A stretch of 64,000 nt of DNA, from NCBI RefSeq assembly GCF_012271785.1, contig NZ_JAAWVT010000005.1:62001-126000 (forward strand). The letters are read 5' to 3'. The DNA is from Paeniglutamicibacter terrestris. GTDB taxonomy: Bacteria; Actinomycetota; Actinomycetes; Actinomycetales; Micrococcaceae. Position 1 is the first letter of the stretch. Each line of letters begins with the position of its first letter. Under the pieces are notes generated by a model, which did no database searches, had not been told where the DNA came from, and worked only from the letters and a program-made list of their open reading frames with translations. Of this stretch, positions 46,347-56,848 are shown in pieces. The translations under genes were made by a program, and so were the position numbers.

Positions 46347-47659
46347 AAACCACCGAATCAACTCACGCTGCCCCCGGGCACCGCGCCTCCGGCAAAAACA
46401 CCGGAACCGTCGTCCCGGTCTTGGTGCGCGATAGGAAACCCGTGATCGGTTACGGGATCGGCGCATTAATCGCACTGCTGTTCTTTGCCATCGGTGCCCC
46501 CTCGGCGTTGGCCACCTTCAGGCTTTCCTCTGCCGGGGACGCCGTTGAATTACCGCCGCTGGCGATCCCCTCGGCGGCGGCCGGTTGGGTACTGGCGGCT
46601 CTGCTGGTGGCAGCCACCGTGTATGCCTGGCTCAATCTGCGCGCCGGGCGGAAGAACCCTGGCTGGCTGGCTTTAACCTACGGCCTGGCTTTCCTGATGG
46701 CCTTCCTGATCTGGGTGGTGGGTTCGGCGAATAACCCGAACATTTCCCTGATCACACTCCTGGGCGGTTCGATCGCCTTGGCCCTGCCGATGGTCTTCGG
46801 CTCGCTCTCCGGCGTCTTGTCCGAACGCTCCGGCGTGGTGAATATTGCCATCGAAGGTCAGCTGCTGCTTGGTGCCTTCGCCGCAGCCGTCGGCGGATCG
46901 ATCACGCAGAACGTTTATGTGGCCCTGATCTGCGCAGCAGTCGGCGGTGTGGTGGTTTCGGCACTGCTGGCCCTGTTCGCCATCAAGTATCTGGTCAACC
47001 AAATCATCGTGGGCGTGGTGCTCAACGTGCTGGTATCGGGTCTAACGGCGTTCTTGTTCGGTACGCTGCTGGCTCCGAACGCCGACGCGCTCAATTCCCC
47101 GCCGCGGCTGCGTAGCTTCTCGATCCCCGGCCTGGCCGACATTCCCATCCTGGGACCGTTGCTGTTCCGTCAGACCCTGCTGGGCTACCTCATGTTCGTT
47201 GCCGTGGCCATCGTCTGGTTTGCGCTGTACAAGACGCGCTGGGGACTGCGGGTGCGTGCCGTGGGTGAGCACCCCAAGGCTGCAGACACCGTGGGTATCA
47301 ATGTGAATCGGACCCGCGTCATCAACGTGTTGATCGGTGGTGCCGTGGCCGGACTGGGTGGTAGCTATTACACGCTGGTCTCGGTCAGCCAGTTCTCCCG
47401 AGACATGACTGCCGGTGCGGGCTTCATCGCCTTGGCGGCGCTGATTTTCGGCCGCTGGAACCCGCTCGGCGCGTTCTTCGCCGCCCTGCTCTTCGGCTTC
47501 GCCACCAACCTGCAATATGTTCTGGCGCAGGCGGGAACCGCCGTACCCAGCCAGTTCATGGCGATGCTGCCCTACGTGGTCACCATCTTCGCCGTGGCCG
47601 GGCTGGTCGGTAAATCACGGGGCCCGGCGGCCGCCGGCGAACCCTATGTGAAGGGCTAG
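46343..47659 (+). CDS. Nucleoside ABC importer permease 2
   Basis: 438 residues, BPD_transp_2. About ten helices; landmarks GVLSERSGVVNIAIEGQLLL, NQIIVGVVLNVLVSGLTAFL and VGEHPKAADTVGINVNRTRV. A polar lead of ~30 residues precedes helix 1. Starts in a 4-nt overlap with permease 1; cdd follows 7 nt later, linking import with salvage. Confidence 0.92.
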   Translation: MKTTESTHAAPGHRASGKNTGTVVPVLVRDRKPVIGYGIGALIALLFFAIGAPSALATFRLSSAGDAVELPPLAIPSAAAGWVLAALLVAATVYAWLNLRAGRKNPGWLALTYGLAFLMAFLIWVVGSANNPNISLITLLGGSIALALPMVFGSLSGVLSERSGVVNIAIEGQLLLGAFAAAVGGSITQNVYVALICAAVGGVVVSALLALFAIKYLVNQIIVGVVLNVLVSGLTAFLFGTLLAPNADALNSPPRLRSFSIPGLADIPILGPLLFRQTLLGYLMFVAVAIVWFALYKTRWGLRVRAVGEHPKAADTVGINVNRTRVINVLIGGAVAGLGGSYYTLVSVSQFSRDMTAGAGFIALAALIFGRWNPLGAFFAALLFGFATNLQYVLAQAGTAVPSQFMAMLPYVVTIFAVAGLVGKSRGPAAAGEPYVKG

Positions 47660-47666
47660 GCCTAGC

Positions 47667-48086
47667 GTGATCACCGATGCGACTAGTTCCCTGCCGCCCG
47701 TGGATGAAGCAGCTTGGGAGGTGCTGCGCTTGGCCGCCATCACGGCCAGAGACCGCGCCTACGCACCATATTCGAAGTTCAAGGTGGGCGCCGCGGCGCT
47801 GACCGAGGACGGACGGGTGATCTCCGGCTGCAACGTGGAGAACGCCGCCTACGGGGTGACGCTGTGCGCCGAATGCTCGATGATTGGTGAACTCTTTGCC
47901 ACCGGAGGCGGTAAATTGCACGCGTTCTACTGCGTGGATGCCAGCGGCACCGCGCTGATGCCCTGCGGACGCTGCCGGCAGCTGCTCTCCGAGCATCGCG
48001 GTGAGAACATGAGCCTGATGACCCCACGCGGCATCATGTCCATGGACCAGGTGCTTCCCGACGCCTTCGGCCCGCACAACCTATAA
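47667..48086 (+). CDS. cdd: Cytidine deaminase
   Basis: 139 residues. Converts cytidine and deoxycytidine to uridine forms. Zinc site: CNVENAAYGVTLCAECSMIG (Cys-Ala-Glu core, catalytic Glu) and CGRCRQLL. N-terminal YAPYSKFKVGAAAL is the substrate region. GTG start with AAGGG ~11 nt upstream. Followed by an intrinsic terminator before deoA. Confidence 0.95.
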   Translation: MITDATSSLPPVDEAAWEVLRLAAITARDRAYAPYSKFKVGAAALTEDGRVISGCNVENAAYGVTLCAECSMIGELFATGGGKLHAFYCVDASGTALMPCGRCRQLLSEHRGENMSLMTPRGIMSMDQVLPDAFGPHNL

Positions 48087-48092
48087 ATCATC

Positions 48093-48134
48093 TGCCCCGC
48101 CCGCCACAGAATGGCGCGGCGGGGCAACTTTTTT
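48093..48134 (+). terminator. Intrinsic terminator / attenuator between cdd and deoA
   Basis: TGCCCCGCCCGCCA (48093-48106) pairs with TGGCGCGGCGGGGCA (48112-48126) with one bulged G, followed by AC and six T (48129-48134). It ends 17 nt before the deoA ATG, leaving no room for a separate promoter. Confidence 0.85.
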
Positions 48135-48151
48135 ACAGAAACGGAGCATTC

Positions 48152-49465
48152 ATGAGCACCGAGACCTTCGACGCCGTTGACATCATCCGCGTTAAGCGCG
48201 ACCGCGGCACCCTTTCGCCAGAACAGATCGACTGGACCATCGACGCCTACACCCGTGGTGTCATCGCCGAGGAACAGATGGCGGCGCTGAACATGGCCAT
48301 TTTGCTCAACGGCATGGACCGCGCGGAGATCTCGCGCTGGACCACCGCCATGATCAATTCGGGGGAGCGCATGGATTTCTCCACGCTGCGCACTCCGGCC
48401 GGGTTGGCGCTGCCCACCACCGACAAGCACTCCACCGGCGGTGTGGGGGATAAGATCACCCTGCCGCTGGCCCCATTGGTTGCCGTTTTCGGTGTGGCGG
48501 TCCCGCAGCTCTCGGGCCGTGGACTCGGACACACCGGTGGCACGCTGGATAAGCTCGAATCAATCTCCGGCTGGCGGGCCGAGCTGTCTAACGCGGAGAT
48601 GATGGCTCAGCTTTCCGAAGTGGGCGCGGTCATCTGCGCCGCCGGCGCCTCCCTGGCCCCGGCCGATAAGAAGCTCTACGCGCTGCGCGATGTTACCGGC
48701 ACGGTGGAGTCGATCCCATTGATCGCCTCCTCGATCATGAGTAAGAAGATCGCCGAGGGCACCGGTGCCCTGGTCTTGGATGTGAAGGTCGGCTCTGGTG
48801 CCTTCATGAAAAAGCTTGAGGACGCCCGGGAATTGGCCCGCACCATGGTGAACCTTGGCACCGACGCCGGGGTGCGCACCGTGGCACTGCTGACCAATAT
48901 GGACACCCCGCTGGGACTCACCGCCGGCAACGCCATCGAGGTCCAGGAATCCCTGGAGGTACTCGCCGGCGGGGGACCGGCGGACGTGGTGGAACTGACC
49001 ATCAGGCTAGCCACCGAGATGCTTGAGGGCGCCGGGGTGCGCGATGTTGACGTGGAGGCCGCCCTGAAAGACGGCCGAGCCATGGATAAGTGGCGTGCCA
49101 TGATCTCCGCCCAGGGCGGGGACAACGACGCGCCGCTGCCGGTGGCCAAGGAATCCGAAACGATCTACGCCCAAGCCGATGGGGTGCTCACCGGCCTAGA
49201 TGCGATGGATGTGGGCGTTGCGGCGTGGCGCTTGGGTGCCGGGCGTGCCCGCCGGGCGGACCCGGTGCAGGCGGGTGCCGGGGTGCGATTGCACGCCAAG
49301 CCCGGGGATGTGGTGCGCCGTGGTGCACCATTGGCCACGATGCTCACCGACACGCCGGAGCGCTTCGAGCGGGCACGAGACTTGCTGATCGGGGCGGCCA
49401 CCATCTCCCCGGAGGGCAGCCGTCCGGAGATGAGTCTGGTGCTCGATCGCATCGATGCCTCCTAA
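48152..49465 (+). CDS. deoA: Thymidine (pyrimidine nucleoside) phosphorylase
   Basis: 437 residues. Splits thymidine/deoxyuridine with phosphate to base and deoxyribose-1-P. Glycosyltransferase family 3 motifs: LPTTDKHSTGGVGDKITLPL (phosphate site), GRGLGHTGGTLDKLESI (the family signature), SIPLIASSIMSKKIAEGTGA and LDVKVGSGAFMKK. The C-terminal PYNP domain includes RADPVQAGAGVRLHAKPGD. GGAG precedes the ATG. Works downstream of cdd; expression must read through the terminator at 48093. Confidence 0.95.
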   Translation: MSTETFDAVDIIRVKRDRGTLSPEQIDWTIDAYTRGVIAEEQMAALNMAILLNGMDRAEISRWTTAMINSGERMDFSTLRTPAGLALPTTDKHSTGGVGDKITLPLAPLVAVFGVAVPQLSGRGLGHTGGTLDKLESISGWRAELSNAEMMAQLSEVGAVICAAGASLAPADKKLYALRDVTGTVESIPLIASSIMSKKIAEGTGALVLDVKVGSGAFMKKLEDARELARTMVNLGTDAGVRTVALLTNMDTPLGLTAGNAIEVQESLEVLAGGGPADVVELTIRLATEMLEGAGVRDVDVEAALKDGRAMDKWRAMISAQGGDNDAPLPVAKESETIYAQADGVLTGLDAMDVGVAAWRLGAGRARRADPVQAGAGVRLHAKPGDVVRRGAPLATMLTDTPERFERARDLLIGAATISPEGSRPEMSLVLDRIDAS

Positions 49466-49478
49466 AGCGGTGAACAAC

Positions 49479-49510
49479 CATCCCTCCGTGATCCGCAAGG
49501 AGGAGGGATG
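49479..49510 (+). terminator. Hairpin after deoA
   Basis: CATCCCTCC (49479-49487) / GGAGGGATG (49502-49510), 14-nt loop, no U-tract. Confidence 0.45.
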
Positions 49511-49656
49511 CGCCACACTATTCAGCCTGCGGAATGATGCGCCGGGTACACAAAGTGCGGGAGAATAAGAGTCACGTGGCTCTTGGGACCACGCTTGTGT
49601 GCACCGGCTATCTCTTCCCGGAGCACACATCACCGTTATGGAAAGCCGGTTTGTGA

Positions 49657-50376
49657 GTGGACCTGATCAATGAAGCCATCGTGCACGCGGCAAATGCGTG
49701 GTGGATCCTTCCGGTGGTGTGCCTATTCTGTTTCATCGACGGATTTTTACCGATCCTGCCCTCCGAGACGTTGCTGGTGGCACTGGGCGTTGTTGCAGCG
49801 GGGACCGGGATCCCGAATGTCTACTTGCTGATCCTGGCCGGTGCCGTCGGGGCGATCGTGGGAGACCAGGTGGCCTACCGCTTGGGTCGGCGGATCGGGA
49901 CCGAACGTTTTGGGTGGATGCGCAGACCGCGCACCCAAAAGCTCTTTGCCTTTGCCCGGCACGAGCTGAACCGGCGCGGGGCCATGCTCATTTTTACCGC
50001 CCGCTATGTGCCCATCGGGCGTGTGGTGGTAAACCTCAGTGCCGGCGCCACCGGATTCTCGCTGCGCCGCTTTACCCTGCTTGATGTTATTGGCTGCCTG
50101 ACCTGGGCCAGCTATTCGGTGGCCATCGGTGTGGTGGCAGGTGCCTGGTTCCACGACAACCAACTCTTAGGCATCATCCTTTCGGTCGCTCTGGCAATTG
50201 TGATGGGAACACTGATCGACAAGCTCAGCCACGCCATATTGGTCCGGCTCGGACGTCGCAGCCACGGTGGAGGACAGACCAGCGACGGTATCCCGCAGAC
50301 GGGTACGCTCGATCGCCCGGTGCGAGTTCCGGGCGACGAAAATGGTGAACTGGGCCTCGGGCCCGGCGGCCAGTAG
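49657..50376 (+). CDS. DedA-family membrane protein
   Basis: 239 residues, about five helices. DedA/SNARE-associated core: FIDGFLPILPSETLLVALGV, GAVGAIVGDQVAYRLGRRIG, and ARYVPIGRVVVNLSAGATGF with the conserved Arg and Gly residues. DedA proteins act in lipid scrambling and proton-dependent envelope homeostasis. A ~35-residue polar tail follows the last helix. GTG start with GGAAAG upstream. Lies between deoA and add but is probably not part of nucleoside use. Confidence 0.9.
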   Translation: MDLINEAIVHAANAWWILPVVCLFCFIDGFLPILPSETLLVALGVVAAGTGIPNVYLLILAGAVGAIVGDQVAYRLGRRIGTERFGWMRRPRTQKLFAFARHELNRRGAMLIFTARYVPIGRVVVNLSAGATGFSLRRFTLLDVIGCLTWASYSVAIGVVAGAWFHDNQLLGIILSVALAIVMGTLIDKLSHAILVRLGRRSHGGGQTSDGIPQTGTLDRPVRVPGDENGELGLGPGGQ

Positions 50377-50463
50377 AACAGCTGCACGGCCTTGGGTGAA
50401 CATTTGGTCCAACACTGCACCTACCCACTGTCGGAAGCCGCATTGCCCCGATAGGCTGGGCAG

Positions 50464-51672
50464 GTGACTGACGAGCTGATTCACCTTGCCTATGACCCTT
50501 CCTTCGACTTCCGGGCGCTGCCCAAGGTTTCGTTGCATGACCACCTAGATGGGGGATTGCGCCCGCAAACCATCATCGAGCTGGCCGAAGCAGCGGGACA
50601 CCAACTTCCTTCCACCGACGCCGAGGAACTTGGCGCCTGGTTCCGGGCTGCGTCCGACTCCGGTTCGCTGGAGCGCTACCTGGAAACCTTTGACCACACC
50701 ATTGCCGTGATGCAGACCAAGGACGCGCTGCGTCGGGTAGCTAGCGAATTTGTTGAAGACCTTGTTGACGACGGTGTGGTTTATGCCGAGGTCCGCTGGG
50801 CTCCGGAACAGCACCAGCGTGAGGGACTCTCCCTTGACGACGTGGTGGAGGCTGTTCAGGACGGACTCGAAGAAGCTTCGCTGCGGCTCACCGAGGCCGG
50901 CACCCCGATCCAGGTCGGTCAGCTACTGATCGCCATGCGCCACGCTGATCGTGGCACCGAGATCGCTCAGTTGGCCCTGCGTCATCGCTCGCGCGGCGTG
51001 GTTGGATTCGACATCGCCGGTGCAGAAGACGGTTTCCCGCCCTCGAATTTGAAGGAAGCCTTCGACCTGCTGGCCGAGAATTTCTTCCCCACCACCGTCC
51101 ATGCCGGTGAGGCAGCGGGGTTGGATTCCATCAAGGACGCACTGCTGGTGGGTCGCGCTCAGCGCCTGGGCCACGGCGTGCGTATCGCCGAAGACATCGA
51201 GATCCAGTACGGCGGCATTGATGACGACGGCGAAGAGGTTGATGAGGACACCGGATTGGTGAACCTCGGCCCGGTGGCCAACTGGGTTCGCGATCGCGGC
51301 ATCGCCCTGGAAATCTGCCCGTCCTCCAACCTGCAGACCGGCGCTACCGCCGCCTTCGGCGAGGGCATCGAGACCCACCCCGTGGATCTGTTGGTGCAGA
51401 CCGGATTCAACGTCACCATCTCCCCGGATAATCGGCTGATGAGCGGCACCACCCTGTCCGACGAATTTGAGCTCCTGGTGGAGGCCTTCGACTACGACCT
51501 CGAAGACATCCTTGACCTCACCCTGAACGCCGCCGAGGCAGCGTTCCTCCCGTTGGAGGAACGCGAAGCACTGGTTGATTTCATCAACGAGGCCTACGAC
51601 GCGCTGAACGACGAGGACGAGGATGACCTTGAGTACGAGGGCATCGAAGATGAGGACGACGACGAGGACTAG
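50464..51672 (+). CDS. add: Adenosine deaminase with acidic insert and tail
   Basis: 402 residues. Converts adenosine to inosine with a zinc ion. Ligands and catalytic residues: LHDHLDGG (His25, His27), TVHAGEAAG (His213, Glu216), LGHGVR (His237) and SPDNR (Asp322). Two oddities: an acidic insert YGGIDDDGEEVDEDTGLV (~249-265) and a C-terminal tail from ~382 made almost wholly of Asp/Glu. Start GTG 50464 follows TAGGCT at 6 nt, so leaderless. Ends the salvage block with a strong terminator. Confidence 0.93.
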   Translation: MTDELIHLAYDPSFDFRALPKVSLHDHLDGGLRPQTIIELAEAAGHQLPSTDAEELGAWFRAASDSGSLERYLETFDHTIAVMQTKDALRRVASEFVEDLVDDGVVYAEVRWAPEQHQREGLSLDDVVEAVQDGLEEASLRLTEAGTPIQVGQLLIAMRHADRGTEIAQLALRHRSRGVVGFDIAGAEDGFPPSNLKEAFDLLAENFFPTTVHAGEAAGLDSIKDALLVGRAQRLGHGVRIAEDIEIQYGGIDDDGEEVDEDTGLVNLGPVANWVRDRGIALEICPSSNLQTGATAAFGEGIETHPVDLLVQTGFNVTISPDNRLMSGTTLSDEFELLVEAFDYDLEDILDLTLNAAEAAFLPLEEREALVDFINEAYDALNDEDEDDLEYEGIEDEDDDED

Positions 51673-51697
51673 TCCTTAGCGTCGTAGTTCACCGACT

Positions 51698-51743
51698 GCC
51701 GGTGTGTTGGTGCCCGTCTTGGGGCAGCAACACACCGGCTTTT
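51698..51743 (+). terminator. Intrinsic terminator after add
   Basis: GCCGGTGTGTTG (51698-51709) / CAACACACCGGC (51728-51739), perfect 12 bp, with an inner TGCCC/GGGCA stem, then TTTTGTGTTTTTT. Confidence 0.92.
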
Positions 51744-51931
51744 GTGTTTTTTCAGCAGTGCCGGGGTCCGCACTGTGACGCAGCTAAAAGCCGTCGCCCC
51801 CACGCGGCGCGGGATGCATCGGATATTCTTGGGTGCGGGCAACGACGCCCGCATCATTTTGCGCCTCACTAGGTCATCCCGCAACGGATAGGTCTAGGCG
51901 GATGCGCGGCGTGCACCAGGGAAAGGCATCC

Positions 51932-52624
51932 ATGAGCCAGCAGGTCGACCGACTCGTTGAGATCATTTCCCTCTTGCGTGAACACTGCGCCTGGACCGCG
52001 GCGCTGAGTCATCAGTCCCTGGTGACCTACCTCCTGGAGGAGTCTTACGAGCTCACCGAGGCCATCGAGACGCATGCTCCGGACACCGAACTTGAGGCAG
52101 AGCTCGGAGATATCCTGCTGCAGGTGGTGCTGCATGCCGCGATTGGCGCGGAGCGTCACTCCTTCGATTTTGATTCCATCGCCGGCTACCTTAGCGCCAA
52201 GATGGTTCGCCGAAATACCCACATCTTTTTCCCCGATGGCAGCCTGCGCGAGTCCTTCCCGAGCTCGATCCAGGAGATCATCGAGTCCTGGGACAAGGCC
52301 AAGCGTGCGGAGAAGCCGCAGAACACCTCGGCCGCCGCCGGGATGCCGGCCAATCTCCCGGCCCTGCACTATGCCCAGATGTTCATTTCACGAACACGTC
52401 GCCATGCGGCCATCACCGAGACGCCCGATATCTTCGAGACATCAGGGCAGCACAACACCAAGAATTCCGTTCCCGATTCGGCGGCCCCCGCGGGGTTCAT
52501 TCCGAAAAATGAACAGGAGCTGGGCGAGCATTTGCTCGCCCTCTGCGCCACGGCAGCAGCACGCGGGCTCGACGCCGAGCGGGCCCTGCGAACCGTGGTG
52601 CAACAACGCGTTGGACGCACCTAG
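51932..52624 (+). CDS. mazG: MazG-family nucleotide pyrophosphohydrolase
   Basis: 230 residues. Hydrolyses nucleoside triphosphates to monophosphates, a house-cleaning role. The single MazG domain (residues ~1-130) has metal-binding EESYELTEAIE and ELGDILLQVVLHAA, then KMVRRNTHIFF. The C-terminal ~100 residues contain a Ser/Pro-poor linker and a short helical end (EQELGEHLLALCATAAARGL). E. coli MazG has two domains, so this is the one-domain actinobacterial form. ATG 51932 follows AAAGG at 5 nt. Confidence 0.9.
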   Translation: MSQQVDRLVEIISLLREHCAWTAALSHQSLVTYLLEESYELTEAIETHAPDTELEAELGDILLQVVLHAAIGAERHSFDFDSIAGYLSAKMVRRNTHIFFPDGSLRESFPSSIQEIIESWDKAKRAEKPQNTSAAAGMPANLPALHYAQMFISRTRRHAAITETPDIFETSGQHNTKNSVPDSAAPAGFIPKNEQELGEHLLALCATAAARGLDAERALRTVVQQRVGRT

Positions 52625-52672
52625 GCCAAAACGCGCAACACAACTTCGTGAACTAGCTCTCATGCAAGCTAG

Positions 52673-54031
<1,359 letters not shown>

Positions 54032-54051
54032 ACAGCCCTAATTACACGTAG

Positions 54052-54091
54052 GCTCGTGGGGGAACTATTCTTGGTTCCCCCACGAGCTTTT
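54052..54091 (+). terminator. Intrinsic terminator after eno
   Basis: Perfect 14-bp stem 54052-54065 / 54074-54087 with loop TATTCTTG and TTTT. Confidence 0.95.
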
Positions 54092-54178
54092 GTGTATCAC
54101 CGGCAAAAAGTTCGTGAACACCAAGATCACGATGGGGCCCTGGAGACAGGAACCCGGCACAACTGGGCAAGGAGTCAA

Positions 54179-55075
54179 ATGGCAGCGCGACGTCCCCCCA
54201 TGCCACGCTCTGGGGCGTCGGGTCACGACCCCCAACAGGCCACCGGCGAGAAGACGGCAGCTTCCGAAGCCCCGCAGCAACGTGCGCGACCGCGCAACGA
54301 GGAACCTCTGAGCGGTGCGCATCCAGCACGACGAGCTTCAGTTCAGGGAACTCCGGCTCGTGAACGCACCGCTGCCGCACGCCCCGCAGAAAACCGAGCC
54401 AAGGTCATTCCGCTGGGCCCGGTGAAATCGGCCGGAACTACGGCCCCCGGGCAGAAACGGACAGCTGCGGCCAAGCCTTCCTCCGGCCCGAAGTCGTCCT
54501 CCAGCCCGAAAGTCACGGCTAAGCCCGCACCTAAATCGGCTGCCAAACCAGCCGCTAAGCCGAAGGTCAAGGCAAGCGCCTCACAACGGCGCATCGAAGA
54601 CCGGAACCTGCTTTCCGGTGCCGTGCGCAAGGACGAGAAGTCGGCGAAGAAGGCCCCGGGCAAGAGTCCCGGTGGCCCCAAGAAGCCCATTCCGGCACGG
54701 AGTTTTTCTGGCCGCTTGCTGGCGTTGAGCATTGCCCTGTCGGTATTCGCCGTGCTACTGGTCCCCAGTATTGGTACGTATTCGCGCCAGCATGACGAAA
54801 TATCGGCGCTACGAACCTCCATCGAGGACAAGCAGGTCGAGCAGGAATCACTCAAGGACCAGATTGCCCGGTGGGATGATCCGTTGTATATCAAACAGCA
54901 GGCGCGCGACCGGATAAACTTGGTTATGCCCGGCGAGCGAAACTATATGGTCGTCGGCACTCAACCGGCAGATGATGTCGAGGGTGAAGTGAACCAGAGC
55001 CCCGAGGAAGTCCGCACGGATTTGCCTTGGGTTGATGCGCTCTTTGACTCGATGCAGCGCGCAGCCACCGACTGA
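54179..55075 (+). CDS. Septum formation initiator (FtsB/DivIC-like) with long disordered N-terminus
   Basis: 298 residues. Residues ~1-175 are low-complexity Ala/Pro/Lys/Arg-rich (repeated SGPKSSSSPKVTAKPAP-type runs) and probably disordered in the cytosol. One membrane helix follows (LLALSIALSVFAVLLVPSIG, ~180-200), then a coiled coil (HDEISALRTSIEDKQVEQES) and the DivIC-type end ARWDDPLYIKQQARDRINLV. Divisome bitopic protein. AAGGAG 4 nt before ATG 54179. FtsB in E. coli is ~100 aa; long N-terminal tails are usual in actinobacteria. Confidence 0.88.
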   Translation: MAARRPPMPRSGASGHDPQQATGEKTAASEAPQQRARPRNEEPLSGAHPARRASVQGTPARERTAAARPAENRAKVIPLGPVKSAGTTAPGQKRTAAAKPSSGPKSSSSPKVTAKPAPKSAAKPAAKPKVKASASQRRIEDRNLLSGAVRKDEKSAKKAPGKSPGGPKKPIPARSFSGRLLALSIALSVFAVLLVPSIGTYSRQHDEISALRTSIEDKQVEQESLKDQIARWDDPLYIKQQARDRINLVMPGERNYMVVGTQPADDVEGEVNQSPEEVRTDLPWVDALFDSMQRAATD

Positions 55076-55129
55076 TCCGCTTCACACACCCTGCCTTGCC
55101 CCCACCGACTCGAGGAGAAGCTCCCCACC

Positions 55130-55849
55130 GTGGACGCTGAGAATACAAACCACGAAGCACTTGATGCTGCGGCCCGAGTGCCCAGCGAATCGGACCTGGA
55201 GACGCTTTCGCGCCAGCTGAATCGCCCGGTGCGTGACGTGGTGGAGATCGGCGCTCGCTGCATCTGTGGAAACCCATTGGTAGCCACCACGGCGCCGCGA
55301 CTATCCTCCGGGATCCCGTTCCCCACCACGTACTACTTGACGCACCCGGTCATCACCTCTGCCGTCTCACGCCTCGAGGCCGCGGGCCTGATGAACGAAA
55401 TGAACGCCGAACTCGGTGAGAACACCGACCTGGCGGCAGCCTATGCGCACGCCCATGAGGCATATCTGGCCGTGCGTGAGGCCATCGGCGAACGCTCCGG
55501 CACCGGTCCGGTCCCGGAGATCGCCGGCGTTTCGGCCGGTGGCATGCCCACCCGTGTGAAGTGCCTGCACGTTCTGGTGGGTCACTCCTTGGCCGCCGGA
55601 AAGGGTGTTAACCCGCTGGGCGATCGAGCACTGGAAGACATTGCCGAGTGGTGGACCAAGGATATCTGCCGGTGCACCGGCGCCTGGGACACACAGGCAC
55701 CGGCCCCGAGCCAGGACCGTTCACGCCATGTGAAGACGCAGGCCATTGATCCGGCGCTCAAGAAGGCCGAACGTGCCGCAGCCCGCGCAGCACGCGAGGC
55801 CGCAGCCCTGGAATCTGACGCAGCTTCCCCCAAGGGCACCGAAGTATGA
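55130..55849 (+). CDS. DUF501 family protein
   Basis: 239 residues, soluble. DUF501 signature: VVEIGARCICGNPLVATTAP with paired Cys, then SGIPFPTTYYLTHPVITSAV and VSAGGMPTRVKCLHVLVGHS. The last ~45 residues are Lys/Ala-rich and helical. Function unknown; the family is almost confined to actinobacteria and sits between ftsB-like and ppx genes. GTG start with GAGGAG upstream; the stop overlaps the ppx start (ATGA). Confidence 0.9.
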   Translation: MDAENTNHEALDAAARVPSESDLETLSRQLNRPVRDVVEIGARCICGNPLVATTAPRLSSGIPFPTTYYLTHPVITSAVSRLEAAGLMNEMNAELGENTDLAAAYAHAHEAYLAVREAIGERSGTGPVPEIAGVSAGGMPTRVKCLHVLVGHSLAAGKGVNPLGDRALEDIAEWWTKDICRCTGAWDTQAPAPSQDRSRHVKTQAIDPALKKAERAAARAAREAAALESDAASPKGTEV

Positions 55850-56802
55850 GGCGTGTCGCAGCGATCGACTGCGGAACCAACTCCATCCGGTTGCTCATCG
55901 CCGATGTCGAGCAGAGTCCAGCGGGTCCAACACTGACCGACGTGGTGCGTGAAATGCGCGTCGTGCGTCTGGGCCAGGGGGTTGATGCCACCGGTGAATT
56001 TGCTCCCGAGGCACTCGTCCGTACCTTCGCAGCGATCGATGAATACGCGGTTTTGATCGCCGAACACGGGGCCGAAGCGATCCGCTTCGTGGCGACCTCC
56101 GCAACCCGAGACGCGAAGAACCGCGCCGAGTTTGTCGCCGGGGTTAGCGCCCGGCTGGGAGTTGAGCCGGAAGTTGTTCCGGGCCAGGTGGAGGCCGCTT
56201 TGTCCTTCGCCGGTGCCACCTCCGTGGCGCCGCCGGAACCGGGTAGCAACATTCTTGTTGTTGATTTGGGTGGGGGATCCACCGAATTTGTTCTGGGCAA
56301 CCAGAGTGGACCAATCGCCTCGTGCAGTATGGATATGGGCAGTGTACGACTGACCGAGCGCTTCTGGCGTTCGGAACAGCCCACGCTCGAGACCATCACC
56401 GAGGCACGCGTCCAGATCAATGCGGTTCTCGACGAGGCTGCCACAATGGTTGATTTTTCCCGGGTCGATCGCCTCGTGGGAGTGGCTGGAACCATCACCA
56501 CGCTCACGGCCGCCGCGCTGGAACTAGAAAAATACGAATCGGCAAAGATTCACGGTGCCGAGGTGGCATTCGAGAAGCTCGAAAACGCCATTGCCTGGAT
56601 ACTCGCCGCGGACCGTGAATCTCGCGCCTCACTTGGATTCATGCATCCTGGTCGGGTGGATGTTATTGCAGCTGGTGCCTTGATTTACGCATGCATCCTC
56701 GAACGCTTGGCCACTGCCACTACCGGGGCCATCAACACGGCCACTGCATCCGAACACGATATTCTGGACGGAATCGCCTTGGGCCTCGCGCCCACGAGCT
56801 AA
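55846..56802 (+). CDS. ppx: Ppx/GppA family exopolyphosphatase
   Basis: 318 residues, ASKHA fold. Phosphate loops RVAAIDCGTNSIRLLIADVE and LVVDLGGGSTEFVLG; also RFVATSATRDAKNRAEFV, VAGTITTLTAAAL and HPGRVDVIAAGALI. It lacks the C-terminal HD-like extension of E. coli Ppx and matches the short actinobacterial form, which releases phosphate from polyphosphate or hydrolyses pppGpp. Translationally coupled to DUF501. Confidence 0.94.
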   Translation: MRRVAAIDCGTNSIRLLIADVEQSPAGPTLTDVVREMRVVRLGQGVDATGEFAPEALVRTFAAIDEYAVLIAEHGAEAIRFVATSATRDAKNRAEFVAGVSARLGVEPEVVPGQVEAALSFAGATSVAPPEPGSNILVVDLGGGSTEFVLGNQSGPIASCSMDMGSVRLTERFWRSEQPTLETITEARVQINAVLDEAATMVDFSRVDRLVGVAGTITTLTAAALELEKYESAKIHGAEVAFEKLENAIAWILAADRESRASLGFMHPGRVDVIAAGALIYACILERLATATTGAINTATASEHDILDGIALGLAPTS

Positions 56803-56848
56803 GCTCCGCTGGGCCCATCGCCGTCTAATAGTCAACGCAGGAGAAAAC

